From the NCBI GenBank assembly GCA_029255685.2, contig CM055314.2:46210772-46274771 (forward strand): a stretch of DNA of 64,000 bases, in the 5' to 3' direction. The stretch is from Silene conica. Its lineage: Eukaryota > Streptophyta > Magnoliopsida > Caryophyllales > Caryophyllaceae. A program made the translations under genes and the position numbers. The notes under the pieces were generated by a model. It had not been told where the DNA came from, ran no database searches, and saw nothing but the letters and a program-made list of their open reading frames with translations. Positions 23,323-35,301 of the stretch are shown piece by piece (position 1 is the first letter of the stretch; the number at the start of each line of letters is the position of its first letter).

Positions 23323-24227
23323 TGTAAGGTTCATATACCTATTTAGTCATACTAGTTATTATTTATCATATAAATAGAAGATCTTATGCATGCTTAACAA
23401 TAAAATTTCGAGATAAATGAAGAAGAACAAGCTTCCTTACATTGAAGATCTCGGCTATTTTAGGGCACAAGTGAAGTCACCTTCTTCACTTGTTCTTGAG
23501 CTTAATATGTGGATGATCCTCCTTGAACCTTCAAAGAGATGATGGCCTCCAAAATATGAACACCAAGACACACTAACTCTCAATGTTTGTATGTTATTGT
23601 GCTAGAATCAACAAACAAACTCTAGATGGTGCAAGGAGGTGCACGACTAGGGTTTAAGAAAAATGAATCTTATTTTTCTCTATTTCTTTCTCTCTCAAAG
23701 ACAAACCCTAGCAATTGATAGAATGAATGTTGTGAGGAACAAAATCTCTCTTTTGTTGTCTCTTTTGGTTCGGCCGAGAGGGAGATGAGAATGCCCAATG
23801 GGTTGGCTCTCAATCCTCTCAAATGTCTCAAGCATGCCTCATATTATTAATTGCATGTTTCCCTTATGTTCCTAACATCTTATGTAATATTGTATGTTAG
23901 CTAGTGTGTGACATATCACACGGTCCTCTTGACCAAACGGACCTCATACAATATTAGCTAGGATATTTAACATAAGTAATTCGTAGTTTAACTTTTAAAC
24001 TCTTTATTGTAAATTAAAAGTAATTAAAATAATTACATATATTTATTCACATGCAATTTTATCACTACAACAATTGTTAAACTCTAGCAAGCCAATCATT
24101 ACCGATTAATGTTGACCAGTTGATTTATGATAAGAATCATCCCATGAATATTCTTTTATAGAGTTTTGTCAATTTAATTTATATAATTGACGTGATCATA
24201 TTATTGTCGAGGACACTTACTCCAACA
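23323..24227 (-). repeat. Copia-B 5' LTR with internal deletion
   Basis: 905 bp, matching 16073-17216 but lacking about 239 bp at the position near 24078. The junction CAATTGTTAAACTC joins sequences that both carry TGT in the full LTR. The deletion removes one arm of the conserved stem-loop. Confidence 0.9.
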
Positions 24228-24232
24228 GGTCG

Positions 24233-25114
24233 AAGCGATGATTCCAACTCCGTGATGCTTGCTTAAGTCCATAGATGGAACACTTAAGCTTGAAAACATG
24301 TTCTGGATCAATAAAACCCTCGGGTTGTACCATGTACAACTCTTCCTCGAAATAACCGTTTAAGAACTCAGGTTTTATTGTCCATTTGCCAGATTTCATA
24401 GTCATGAAATGTGGCGATCGCTAAGATAATCCGAATGTAACGCAGCATGACTACGGGTGCAAAGATCTCATCGTAGTGCAAGCCTGGCACTTGGGTGAAA
24501 CCTTTAGCAACTAATCTTGCCTTGTGGATATCTTGTTGTCCTTCCACGACATGCTTTATCTTATAAAGCCATTTGCATTGAAGGGGGCGTACCTTTGCAG
24601 GTAGGTCCACAAGATCCCACACGTTGTTCTCATACATGGAGTCCATCTCGGATTGCATGGCTTCTAGCCACAGCTTTGAGTTAGAACTAGTCATGGAACC
24701 TTTATAGGTTGTGGGTTCATTACGCTCTAGGAGTAAGACGTCATCTATGTCATGTTCCTCGACCATACCAATGTATCTGTTCGGAGGAATAAAGACTCTT
24801 CCCGACCTCCTAGGTTCCTCAGGAATATCTACCGCAGCCGAGGTTGAAGGAACTGTTTCCTCCAATGGTTGCTCGGTAGTTGGTTCTTGAATCTCTGATA
24901 AATGGAAGGTTCTATTAGTTGACTTGTTCTCGAGAAATTCTTTCTCCAAGAACGTCGCACTAGCCGCAACAAAAACACGTTGTTCAGTTGGCGAGTAGAA
25001 GTAATGACCAACATTTCCTTTTGGATAGCCTATAAAGTATGTCTTGACCGATCGCGAGCCGAGCTTATCCACGTGTCTCCACTTGACATAAGCCTCGCAG
25101 CCCCAAACCCGAAT
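24233..25114 (-). pseudogene. pol: Copia-C pol, integrase C-terminus and start of RT (broken)
   Basis: Continues the Copia-C polyprotein across the Copia-B insertion. It reads from the integrase end (WGCEAYVKW...KLGSRS) through the linker (EEPRRSGRVFIPPNRYIG) to the RT fingers (CKWLYKIKHV, KARLVAKGFTQ, FAPVVMLRYIR) and SIYGLKQASRSWNHRF. A one-base shift near 24370, just after WQMD, breaks the frame. The left edge is the Copia-B target site and the right edge the Tekay-A target site (CGAAT, 25110-25114), after which integrase resumes at 45070. Confidence 0.9.
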
Positions 25115-25876
25115 TGTAAGACCCCTCTTGAAAGCGGAAATATAAAACACACAAAGTACTAAAAATACAGCGGAATTAAAACTTTTTAAACATAAACATA
25201 ATGCGAGGTGAATTAAAACTGAAACTGGAAACTGAAACTGATATAAACAAAATAGATAAGTATAACAGTTCTAAGTACGGAAACCAAAATATATACAAAG
25301 CCTGGGATGGAATATCCCTACAGGCACCAAAACATGAACTGTATCAAAAACTAAGAGTCTAGCTAATCGATGAAGTGTAAGTCAAAAGATGATAAGGATC
25401 ATCACTCGCTAGCTCTCAAGTGAACCCCGTCCAATCCTGCATGTACCTATATACATGAAAAGATGTACGCCACAATCAGTGGGGAGTGACTAAAGTTCTC
25501 CTAGCCACCTTTTGTAACGACACGTAACAAGTAAAGCAAACAGAATACTCCAACATATATGAACATGTGAAGTATAACAATATCTCAATAACTGATCATC
25601 AACTATCATGCAATCACTAATGCACGGTTCTCAACCAACTTCATAAACCGTTTGGAAGGAGAGTCGGTTTCCCTACTGGTTACCTAGTCAGGGGGTCTTT
25701 CAGTCCAACTATTTATGAAACCGATCAAAGAGTCATCCAATGCCTTGGATGAATAAACTATAACTCAAGTGAAACAATCATTAACTTTATCGTGCATATC
25801 TGACACTGTACCAATCTCAAGGCAAGCAGATATAAACATCAATCAACACTAGCAATGGGTCCAGAGGTGAACTTAA

Positions 25877-27155
25877 TGTTGGGAAATGTGTCCTCAACAA
25901 TAGTGCGATCACGTAATTAAATCTCATAACGAGAATGCGCAAGGGATGATACGAATTATTAGTCAACTGACCAACATTAATCGGTAATGATTGGCTAGCT
26001 AGAGTTTGACATTACTGTCGTATGACGGTGATGGTCAGTTGATCCCTTTAGGTCACACCTTTAGGACAATTCCCTTAATTGATAAAGTGATCAAATGTAT
26101 ATTGATACGATTTGATCATATTCCTTAAACTCGTGTATCGAGAAATTAGAGGTTAAATCTTAATGTAAGATTTATGTTTAAAATTGAAACGTGTCAATTG
26201 TTAAACATTAAACGATATTTTATTATATCGTTATTAGAATGAATTGGGTTGAAATTGATACAAAAGTTGTAAATCGTATTGACGATAAATGATCATTTTA
26301 CATTAGTAATTTCGAATTACTTATTAATTGAATAAATATGATTTATTTAATTATGTATAATATTTATGGGATAAATATTTATATGTTTTAAATGTACTAA
26401 AGTATTTTTTATCTTAATGACATATAAGATGTCACACTTTATACAATTGTACATTTGACAAATTGTAAAATGAAGTCCATATTATGGACTATATGGCACG
26501 GCTAGGTAGTGATGGTGGTGTGGTTAATTAGTGTGTTAATTACTCTTTAATCATATGTTAGACATGTGCCTTGAGAACACTAACCTAGTAACCACCCTAG
26601 AGCCTTGAGAAAGGAAAATGTTCCCTTGTTGCTCTTCCCTATGGCCGGCCTCCCCTTCCCAAGTATAAGCATGCTTAAGCCATTTACTCATCTTAAGCAA
26701 CAACATGCTTCATATATATATGTTATATAAGATTCATTCTAATTCTCTTCTGGCCCTTGCCGAAATTTTGCCTAAGTAAGAAGATTAGTTTTAACCTCTA
26801 ATACTTATTATAAGATAATAAAATTTATACTATAAGTAGTATTCAAATTACATTCTAATAAGAGTGATTAGAATATTAAGGAAGAAATCGATTCCTAGTC
26901 TAGCACAACAAAGGTGTCGGTTCATTGAGGGATAGTCTTGGTGCATCTTTAAAGGAGGTATTCTAATTTGGGTACTTGGAGGATCATCCTTGCTAAGCTT
27001 GGACCGTGTGTAAGGGTTCGATTTCTCCCTATTCCGCATATATTAGCATGCATAAGATCTTATAAACGAGTTTATTAATATGTTAATTAAAAGTTAATTA
27101 AAGGTCTTGTTAGTATGACTAAAATTAGTTTATGAGCAACTAGTTAAACCTAACA
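25877..27155 (+). repeat. Copia-A copy 2, 5' LTR
   Basis: 1279 bp, TGTTGGGAAATGTGTCC to AAACCTAACA; stem-loop at 25963-26042. Confidence 0.95.
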
Positions 27156-27156
27156 A

Positions 27157-27169
27157 TTGGTATCAGAGC
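27157..27169 (+). promoter_or_regulatory. Copia-A primer-binding site
   Basis: TTGGTATCAGAGC one base inside the LTR; initiator tRNA-Met type. Confidence 0.95.
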
Positions 27170-29614
27170 AATAGGTTGTTTGCATGCTTTCCGTTTACGT
27201 TTTTTACGGAGTTATAGAGATAACATAAATAAAATTTGGAATTTTCGTTTTGATATATGATATGCACGAAATTTATTTAGCATGATACCTACTGTTTTCT
27301 AAAATGTTTTAGAATAATTTGGAATATATTTTGCATAAATATTGTTTATTGGTACTTAAATCTCGGTTTTAATATGTTTTAATGGTTAAAAATGATTATT
27401 TTGGGAAAAATAGTTAAAATAAGCTTCTGGCCGAGATTTTTCAGTATGATATCACATGTATTTTCTATAATATGAATATGAATTTTCGTAAATTATGGAC
27501 CTTTAAATCGTGTGATATGAATTTTAATGGTTAAAATGCAATAAGATGAATAAAAATGGGTTAAAATAGTTATATTATGAATTTGACTATAAAAATTTAT
27601 GAGGATGTCACATGCAATATTTAAAATTTATGTTGAATTTTCCAGAAATTTATCTCAAATATTGCAATATTATAGATTTTTAATGTAAAAATCGGGTAAT
27701 TAGTGACATAATTTCGACTTTAATAGTTTAAGTTGGAATTTGGCCATAAAAATTTAACACGATGTCATATATATTATTTCCAGCATGTATAAAATTTTCG
27801 AGAATTTAATCTTATTTTATGCTTGAGAAATAATTTTAAAGGTTAAAATCGTACGATATATGACGTAAATCGTTAAAATTTGCAAATGTTGTTAAAAATG
27901 GCCGAAAATGTAACCCATATTAGTCATATGTGATATGTTCATCATGAAAATATTCTTGGGAGCCAAAATTTTCAGATTTGATTTGATTTTATTTAATTTT
28001 AATTTGATAAAAAGGTTACATTTAAAATTAATTAAAAGAGTCATGCAATTATTTCGGCTATGGGGCAATGTGCCATTTAATTTTCTGTCCATCTTGTGTT
28101 CTTAAAATGTTTTGGAAGGTATAAAAATATTATTAGTATTTAATTTGCATTTATGAAGTTAATTATTGAATTTTCCGACTTAAATTGCTCGTTTTACGTG
28201 TTATTTTCGAAATAATAATAAAACCGTATAAAATACTAATATTTTAACTTTCTGAAAATTTTAAGAACATTCTGGATTTTTCAAAATTTGAATTTTGAAT
28301 TTTCGAATTTTTTTTATGACTCTTTTGGATTTTTATATTATTTTTCCCGTAAAACCGAGTAATACCGATCAATATTGAAATATATTAAGTTAAGTCATGT
28401 TCAAAGTTTGAGTAAGACTAAATTTTGAATCCTATAAGAGTTAGAATGATTAACTTAAGGATGAAAACCGTTTCATAAAATGCATAGTGTTGTTAAACGT
28501 TAAAACACGCGATTCCATAAACCAAGGTTTACGATAACTATTTAAATAAGTGTTTTAAATACGACGATTTGGCTTAGGGTTTGCATGTTAATTCATATTT
28601 ATATAAGCATTGCATATTTATATTATGAATGTCATGATTTATTTTTACGTAATTTTGGGAATTATGTAATTTACTTAGTATGGCCTTAGTTTTTAAATCG
28701 GTATTTCCCGTAATGTAAGGGCTTACCGATTCGGTTGTAATTTTGTGATCTCGTATCACCCAATTGTAATTTATTTCTATTTTAAAATGTATAAAGTAGA
28801 CTAGAAAAGTTGTAATATTTGTAAAATCCGGAGTTCCTTGAAGACGGTGCCATTCGGAAAGGAGTTCCGATCAAGACGGTGTTTACCTCGAAGTGCGTGC
28901 CGCGTGAAGTTCAAGGGACCAAAGGAGTTGGTTTCCGAATTTGTACTTTGTTATTTCTTTTCTAGGAAAGGCCATACTAGGGTTTATTTATGCTTTTATT
29001 TTGCTTTTATATGTTTGCATGCATAGCCAAATCGTCATACATCGTATCATGCATGTTTCGACCTAGTCGACCTAGTCTTTTATTTTATCGATAATTCACC
29101 GACTTAGTTCACTTAAACGGAGATAGATAATAATTTGACTAGATCTCTTACAAATAAATTTTGAGACTTAGCCTTACCAAAAAGTACGGACCCATGAATC
29201 CCTTCTTCACAAGGACGTAGGCTCGGCTACACCGGGGTACTAAAATTGTCACGTTGGGTAAGTGGGGTAATAAGATTACACCTTGAAATTTGGTTGATCT
29301 CAACGAAAGTATTCGTAACCGTAGTTGCAATAAGTTCGGGCCAAAGATAATTTTAAGAAAATTGTCGACCGAGAGTTCTAAGAGTAGAACCGATTAAAGA
29401 GTTAGTCCACCAAATTATACCGATACGGGTTGAATCGGCTACACCGTGCCCGGATTAGTATGGGTTTGGGTCTCGGGATTGTTTACTTAATTGGGTAAGA
29501 GATCATTAAGTAAATACATAACTAAACTTGTGAAAGTTTCTAGTTTAAAAATTATGAATTTAAAATGATGTTGTTTTTCCTTTTATTATTGTAGTTTAAT
29601 TTTCAACATTGACT
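27170..29614 (+). other. Copia-A leader, noncoding
   Basis: About 2.4 kb without a credible ORF. It is the same segment as 625-3072 (reverse). A short frame at 28838-29026 is not supported as a gene. The end just before gag (TTTTATTATTGTAG, then ATG 27 bases later) looks like a splice acceptor, so part of the leader may be intronic (inference). Confidence 0.7.
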
Positions 29615-30523
29615 ATGGCAACCAACGCTCCACCTCTCACTAACGTATCATGGCTTCGATCCTTTATGGATCGTTGTAAACTCGATAAGCATGGTTCCAA
29701 TTTTAAGGATTGGTATGCGCAATTGCTTTTTGCCGCTCAAGGTGACGATAAGAGTCGTTACCTATCCGAAGCCGCTCCGACCGCTCCGACCGCTCGTTCA
29801 TCGGTCCAAACTCGTGAGGCCTATGAAGCCTACATGAAAGAGTCCTTCGCTCTTAAAAATGTGCTCATCTTCTCCATGGAGCCGGATCTCCAAAAGAGTA
29901 TGATTAAGTTGACCACATCGTATGAGATATACACCAAGCTTGCGACCATGTTTTCGCAAACTCCTAGGGTGATTCAATATGAGGCGGCTTCCGCTTTCTT
30001 TGACATTACATTCAAGGAAGGGCAAAAGATAAGCCCTCATGTGCTCAAACTCGTTGAGCTCGCGGAAACTCTAAAAGCTCAAAATGTTGACATTCCCGAC
30101 TCTCTAATTATTGACCGAGTTCTTCACTCGCTCAATAAGGTTAAGGCGTATGCTCAATTCCGGGTGAATTTCAATATGCGAAACCAAGAGACCACATTGG
30201 AAGAGTTGCATAAGATGCTCGTCCAAGCCGAAAGGGACGTGGGACTTCATGAAAGTTCCACCAAGGATGTTTTGAACATCGAAAAGAAAGGGAAAACGAG
30301 CTTCAAAAGGAATGCCTCTAATGGCAAGGGCAAGAAAACGTTCAAGCCCAAGGCGACCAAAGAAAATACCTTTTCGAAAGGCGCTTCCACCTCGTCTTCC
30401 AAAGAACAAGACAAGTGCCATTATTGCACGAGGATCGGTCATTGGAAGAGAAATTGCCCCAAATACTTAAGCGATCTCAAAAATGGGAAGGCAACCGCCG
30501 TAGGTAATAATTCTCGTGTATAA
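29615..30523 (+). CDS. gag: Copia-A Gag (capsid and zinc knuckle), intact
   Basis: 302 residues, the only intact protein gene of this element. Residues about 1-210 form the UBN2-type capsid region (MDRCKLD.HGSNFKDW near the start, YLSEAAPT, ETTLEELHKMLVQAE). A Lys/Ser-rich linker follows, then a CX2CX4HX4C zinc knuckle (CHYCTRIGHWKRNC) starting at residue 268, which would bind element RNA. The ATG at 29615 is preferred to a TTG two codons upstream because copy 1 starts at the same Met. A 92-base GT-AG intron may begin at 30504 and end at 30595. Splicing there would replace the last residues by GPPPNNDKGKEKEA and stop at 30637-30639. Particles made by this protein could be shared with Copia-B (inference). 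Confidence 0.9.
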   Translation: MATNAPPLTNVSWLRSFMDRCKLDKHGSNFKDWYAQLLFAAQGDDKSRYLSEAAPTAPTARSSVQTREAYEAYMKESFALKNVLIFSMEPDLQKSMIKLTTSYEIYTKLATMFSQTPRVIQYEAASAFFDITFKEGQKISPHVLKLVELAETLKAQNVDIPDSLIIDRVLHSLNKVKAYAQFRVNFNMRNQETTLEELHKMLVQAERDVGLHESSTKDVLNIEKKGKTSFKRNASNGKGKKTFKPKATKENTFSKGASTSSSKEQDKCHYCTRIGHWKRNCPKYLSDLKNGKATAVGNNSRV

Positions 30524-32863
30524 TTCATGTCATTTATCAACTTATGTATAGTGATACAAATGTGTTGATATTTACCCTTTTTAATTGTTTTAAAGGGCCA
30601 CCCCCGAATAATGATAAGGGCAAGGAGAAGGAAGCTTGAAGTTCCTTACTTGGATGGCTACGGTAGCATCCAATTGATCGAAGACTTGAAGAGCTAGGCT
30701 CTAATTTTCCTATCGTCTTCTTTCATATTTTGCATTTATTTAAGGAACAATTTAATTTTCTTGTAAGACAAGGATTAAAATCCTAAAACAATGGTTGTAA
30801 TTTTGGATATTAGTGGCTTGGTTTTCAACCCAAGTCACTACTTTTGTTCTTAATCAATGTTTTGATTTCTCAAATAAATTGCATACCTTCAACATGAATA
30901 ATAGTGATTTAATCACGCAATAAATATTGATACGATCAAGTATAAGATAATCAAAGAGTTGATTAAAACGGAGAACTACACCCCATGAGATAGATTCAAT
31001 CAAAATGAGACTATATCAGTTCATTATAAGATTTTCATTTTAAGTGAAAATGAGAATGTATTCATCACACCTATCAAACTTCAAACATTCAAATACATTG
31101 GTTAATCGAAATAGCTATCCTTAAACAAGTAAAGGTTATTGTTAGAAGGATAGAGTGGGAGAAAATATTTCGCTCACAAACCAATGATGAAAATAAAGGA
31201 AGGATCTTAGAGAAGATTCTTACTTGGGTGTCTTAAGAAGAGCCCTAAATGATTTGAAGAAACTACGAGAGGACACTGAAGAAACTACGGGAAGACACTC
31301 GAAGAAAGGTTCTTTGTGTTCATTGTTTCATAGAAAGGAAAGAAACCCCGTATGAAATCATCGGTAGGAAAACGGTTCCTATGTAGTTTTAAAGAAATTA
31401 TCATGTCATTTTCGTCTCAAGGAAACGAAGACATGATAAGAAGGTAATGAATGATTGAATGGAAACAGATCACTATAGGGATAGTGATAGTGATAATAAT
31501 TCAAGTAATAGTTTAACATGCGAAAAATGAAAGGTTCATTTAAAGATACCGAGAGATATTGATTTTAGTGGGAGCGATTTTCATTAAAAGAATTAAGCCT
31601 ACCATTTAGAGAGAATGGGTGATTCTTTAAGGTGTAAAGAATAAGAGGTTTTCAATTCTAGATGATCAAATACCTTATATCATAAGATGATGGAGCTTTA
31701 CGGGAAGGTTTATTATATTGATAATAAAAGGTCGCCCACTAGAAGTTAAAATGGTTTATTCATAATGATGAATGAAACCATTATCAAATAGCCAAGATGA
31801 GTGAAAATTATTAGAATGATGAAATCATAAATAGACTACAATAAAGTTTTCAGTACATAAGTGACTGTATATCGATACGTCACAAGTTATAAGATAACAG
31901 TGGGAGCTTTCCTTCGGAAAGGAAACTCAAAATCTAGAAAGAGTTCTAGATATGTACTCAAATAGAATCATATTGTACGGGATAATATGAGAATAAAGGA
32001 GACCAAAAGTTGTAAGTTTTGCTATCATGAATAAAGGTTATTCGCATGAATAAAAGGTTTATTCGCAAAACACTAATACAAATAGATGATTGTGCATCAA
32101 ATGCAATGTAATAGTATTGACTATTGTTGCATGACAACATCATTTGAGTTATGATTAACTCAAAATGAAAGATACTTTGTCAGAATCCAAATGGGTTGTA
32201 TGAGACAATATTGAACCCCATAAGTGAACTGGATTGACTTAGTATAGCCCCTAGCCGCTTACATGAGGTGACATCTCGAAGCGACTAGAGTGTGAGGCGA
32301 TTGATGGCAAGTTCAAATGCCATAGAGTCATATGTGATGACTAGTCGATCACATAGGCAGACTGTAAGAGACACTCTGTCGGGCAATGTGACCGCTTATA
32401 GAGTTCTGGAAATTTTATAGCCGGGTCGTGGCGAGAGCTGCTATAGTATTCTTGTGAGTCAATTCTTTGACTAAAGACTACTCTCCCAAGATGGTACAGT
32501 TTAGGCATAACTTTGATCCATTCTCTACGACTTTTCGTAACTGGAGTCAAATGGGATTTTTTTGGGTTGTGACTAACTGTGACTAGTTGAAGGAAGTAGT
32601 GCAATAGAAATTGTCCACCCCTTGTCAGGGTTGTTCAAATCTCAGGGCCACTCGAGGAGAAGTTAACTTGAAATGCGTGGCCACGCTCGGAAGGTATCTA
32701 TGGTAGATAATTCCGGTCAGACAGTTATTCTCCAGATCGAGGAAACCACTCATGATATGATCAAATGCAAGTACGACCTTAGAGAGACATCTTGCATTGA
32801 GTGGGAGATTGTAATAGGACAAGAGAATTGGTGACGCACACTTGTCGAGGACAAGTGGGAGAT
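30524..32863 (+). other. Copia-A 3' region, noncoding, with conserved 3' UTR and polypurine tract
   Basis: The place where pol should be holds about 2.3 kb without recognisable coding sequence; 30640-32150 is AT-rich and unassigned. From about 32150 it matches, in order, the 3' UTRs of Copia-B and Copia-C. The tract ACAAGTGGGAGAT (32851-32863) abuts the LTR and is one arm of a hairpin, CACTTGTC-GAG-GACAAGTG (32839-32857). Confidence 0.8.
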
Positions 32864-34142
32864 TGTTGGGAAATGTGTCCTCAACAATAGTGCGATCACG
32901 TAATTAAATCTCATAACGAGAATGCGCAAGGGATGATACGAATTATTAGTCAACTGACCAACATTAATCGGTAATGATTGGCTAGCTAGAGTTTGACATT
33001 ACTGTCGTATGACGGTGATGGTCAGTTGATCCCTTTAGGTCACACCTTTAGGACAATTCCCTTAATTGATAAAGTGATCAAATGTATATTGATACGATTT
33101 GATCATATTCCTTAAACTCGTGTATCGAGAAATTAGAGGTTAAATCTTAATGTAAGATTTATGTTTAAAATTGAAACGTGTCAATTGTTAAACATTAAAC
33201 GATATTTTATTATATCGTTATTAGAATGAATTGGGTTGAAATTGATACAAAAGTTGTAAATCGTATTGACGATAAATGATCATTTTACATTAGTAATTTC
33301 GAATTACTTATTAATTGAATAAATATGATTTATTTAATTATGTATAATATTTATGGGATAAATATTTATATGTTTTAAATGTACTAAAGTATTTTTTATC
33401 TTAATGACATATAAGATGTCACACTTTATACAATTGTACATTTGACAAATTGTAAAATGAAGTCCATATTATGGACTATATGGCACGGCTAAGTAGTGAT
33501 GGTGGTGTGGTTAATTAGTGTGTTAATTACTCTTTAATCATATGTTAGACATGTGCCTTGAGAACACTAACCTAGTAACCACCCTAGAGCCTTGAGAAAG
33601 GAAAATGTTCCCTTGTTGCTCTTCCCTATGGCCAGCCTCCCCTTCCCAAGTATAAGCATGCTTAAGCCATTTACTCATCTTAAGCAACAACATGCTTCAT
33701 ATATATATGTGATATAAGATTCATTCTAATTCTCTTCTGGCCCTAGCCGAAATTTTGCCTAAGTAAGAAGATTATTTTTAACCTCTAATACTTATTATAA
33801 GATAATAAAATTTATACTATAAGTAGTATTCAAATTACATTCTAATAAGAGTGATTAGAATATTAAGGAAGAAATCGATTCCTAGTCTAGCACAACAAAG
33901 GTGTCGGTTCATTGAGGGATAGTCTTGGTGCATCTTTAAAGGAGGTATTCTAATTTGGGTACTTGTAGGATCATCCTTGCTAAGCTTGGACCGTGTGTAA
34001 GGTTTCGATTTCTCCCTATTCCGCATATATTAGCATGCATAAGATCTTATAAACGAGTTTATTAATATGTTAATTAAAAGTTAATTAAAGGTCTTGTTAG
34101 TATGACTAAAATTAGTTTATGAGCAACTAGTTAAACCTAACA
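32864..34142 (+). repeat. Copia-A copy 2, 3' LTR
   Basis: 1279 bp, partner of 25877-27155, with stem-loop at 32950-33029. Confidence 0.95.
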
Positions 34143-34147
34143 CTTAA

Positions 34148-34632
34148 CACACATCCCACTACCAAACAATGTCGGGTCCAGAGGTGAACTTAACACATAT
34201 CCCAACATGCAATTCAAGTAAAGGGTCCAGAGGTGAACTTAACACATATCCCTATACATACAAGTCAAGAGAAGGGTCCAGAGGTGAACTTAACACATAT
34301 CCCTAATCATCCATAAGCAAAGGGTCCAGAGGTGAACTTAACACATATCCCAATGCTACAAACAAGTATTAGGTCCAGAGGTGAACTTAACACATATCCC
34401 AATACACAGTTATCGCACACCGGGTCCAGAGGTGAACTTAACACATATCCCGTGTACGACAACCGATCACGTGTCAGGTCCAGAGGTGGTGAGCTTAACA
34501 CATATCCTGACACGCCCCAAGCAAAACACGTAATGGGTCCAGAGGTGAACTTAACACATATCCCATCACGCGACATACAGAACACGTAATGGGTACAGAG
34601 GTGAACTTAACACATATCCCATCACGCGACAT
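34148..34632 (-). repeat. Hairpin minisatellite in Tekay-A 3' LTR
   Basis: Reverse-strand version of the array at 7222-7721, about nine units; the tenth is split at 25876 by Copia-A. Frames of 85-92 codons on both strands (34307-34589) only reflect the period of the repeat. Confidence 0.9.
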
Positions 34633-34929
34633 ACAACTCCATCATTAGCATCCAAAGATAGAAACTAACCTATAGCTCTAACTTCTTAAACCTCTAAACA
34701 ACACTTAATTGATCCCGGGAACTAAGACGAGGGAGAGCCGGTTTCCCTTTCGGTTACCCGACCGGGGGGTCTCTATCCTCACTCCATTCCCGAACCCAAT
34801 ATAGTGTCGCCCATCCTCTGGGGACCTCAGACACATATCAAAGACACAGGGAACGAGTTTCAATCAAAACCGATCAACCGTTTAAAAGTTACAAACGAAT
34901 TACGAATTAAAAACAAGCAACAAGGGTCC

Positions 34930-35301
34930 CCAGCCGGTCGGCAGCCGGCCCACCGGCTGGATACCCATCTCAGCCTTCTTCTTTTTTTAAAACGCAAGAA
35001 CCCAAAAAGGGCTCCCAGCCGGTCGGCAGGCAGCCGACCTACCGGCTGGGGAACCAAACCCCACAACTTACGCAAATTCTTAAAAGAGGCTACCAGCCGG
35101 TTGGCAGGTAGCCGGCCTACCGGCTGGCATCCCAAGCCTATATTCATAAATTTCACAAAACACCTACAATGCACTCCCAGCCGGCTGGCAGACGGCCGGT
35201 CTATCGGCTGGGCATCCTAATCCTACGTATCTCAGAATTTCGCAAAAACACTAAAAGCACCCCCAGCCGGTCGACCGGCGGCCGGTCGGTCGACCGGCTC
35301 A
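34930..35301 (-). repeat. GC-rich palindrome array in Tekay-A 3' LTR
   Basis: Five palindromic units with CCAGCCGGT/ACCGGCTGG arms, in the reverse orientation to 6531-6920. The sister array at 43759-44116 has lost part of its SalI-like unit. Confidence 0.9.

Larger units (their letters stand above)
16073..24227 (-). mobile_element. Copia-B, complete element nested in Copia-C
   Basis: 8155 bp with TG...CA LTRs (TGTTGGAGTAAGTG start, ACCTTACA end), PBS, one long reading frame and polypurine tract. Target duplication GGTCG lies at 16068-16072 and 24228-24232, inside the Copia-C RT codons for the NHRF..VIKENG stretch. The LTRs differ in length (1144 against 905 bp) because of a 239 bp deletion in the 5' LTR; otherwise they are nearly identical. 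Confidence 0.95.
25877..34142 (+). mobile_element. Copia-A copy 2: complete, young, Gag-only element
   Basis: 8266 bp with two 1279 bp LTRs and target duplication CTTAA (25872-25876 and 34143-34147), inserted into a minisatellite unit of the Tekay-A LTR. It has PBS, a 2.4 kb leader, an intact gag and a polypurine tract, but no protease, integrase, RT or RNase H. Reading the two LTRs side by side I count about seven single-base differences, so it is recent. It needs enzymes from another element. Confidence 0.95.

Noticed and set aside
34332..34589. Frames with a repeated ELNTYP/YVLSSPLDP pattern on both strands (also 7263, 12287, 43103, 43164)
   Set aside because: Product of the minisatellite period; present on both strands and not start-conserved.
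34148..34632. CRISPR-like look: conserved core repeats with variable spacers
   Set aside because: It lies in a plant LTR, the variable parts are complementary to each other within each unit, and homologous arrays occupy four LTRs; it is a minisatellite.
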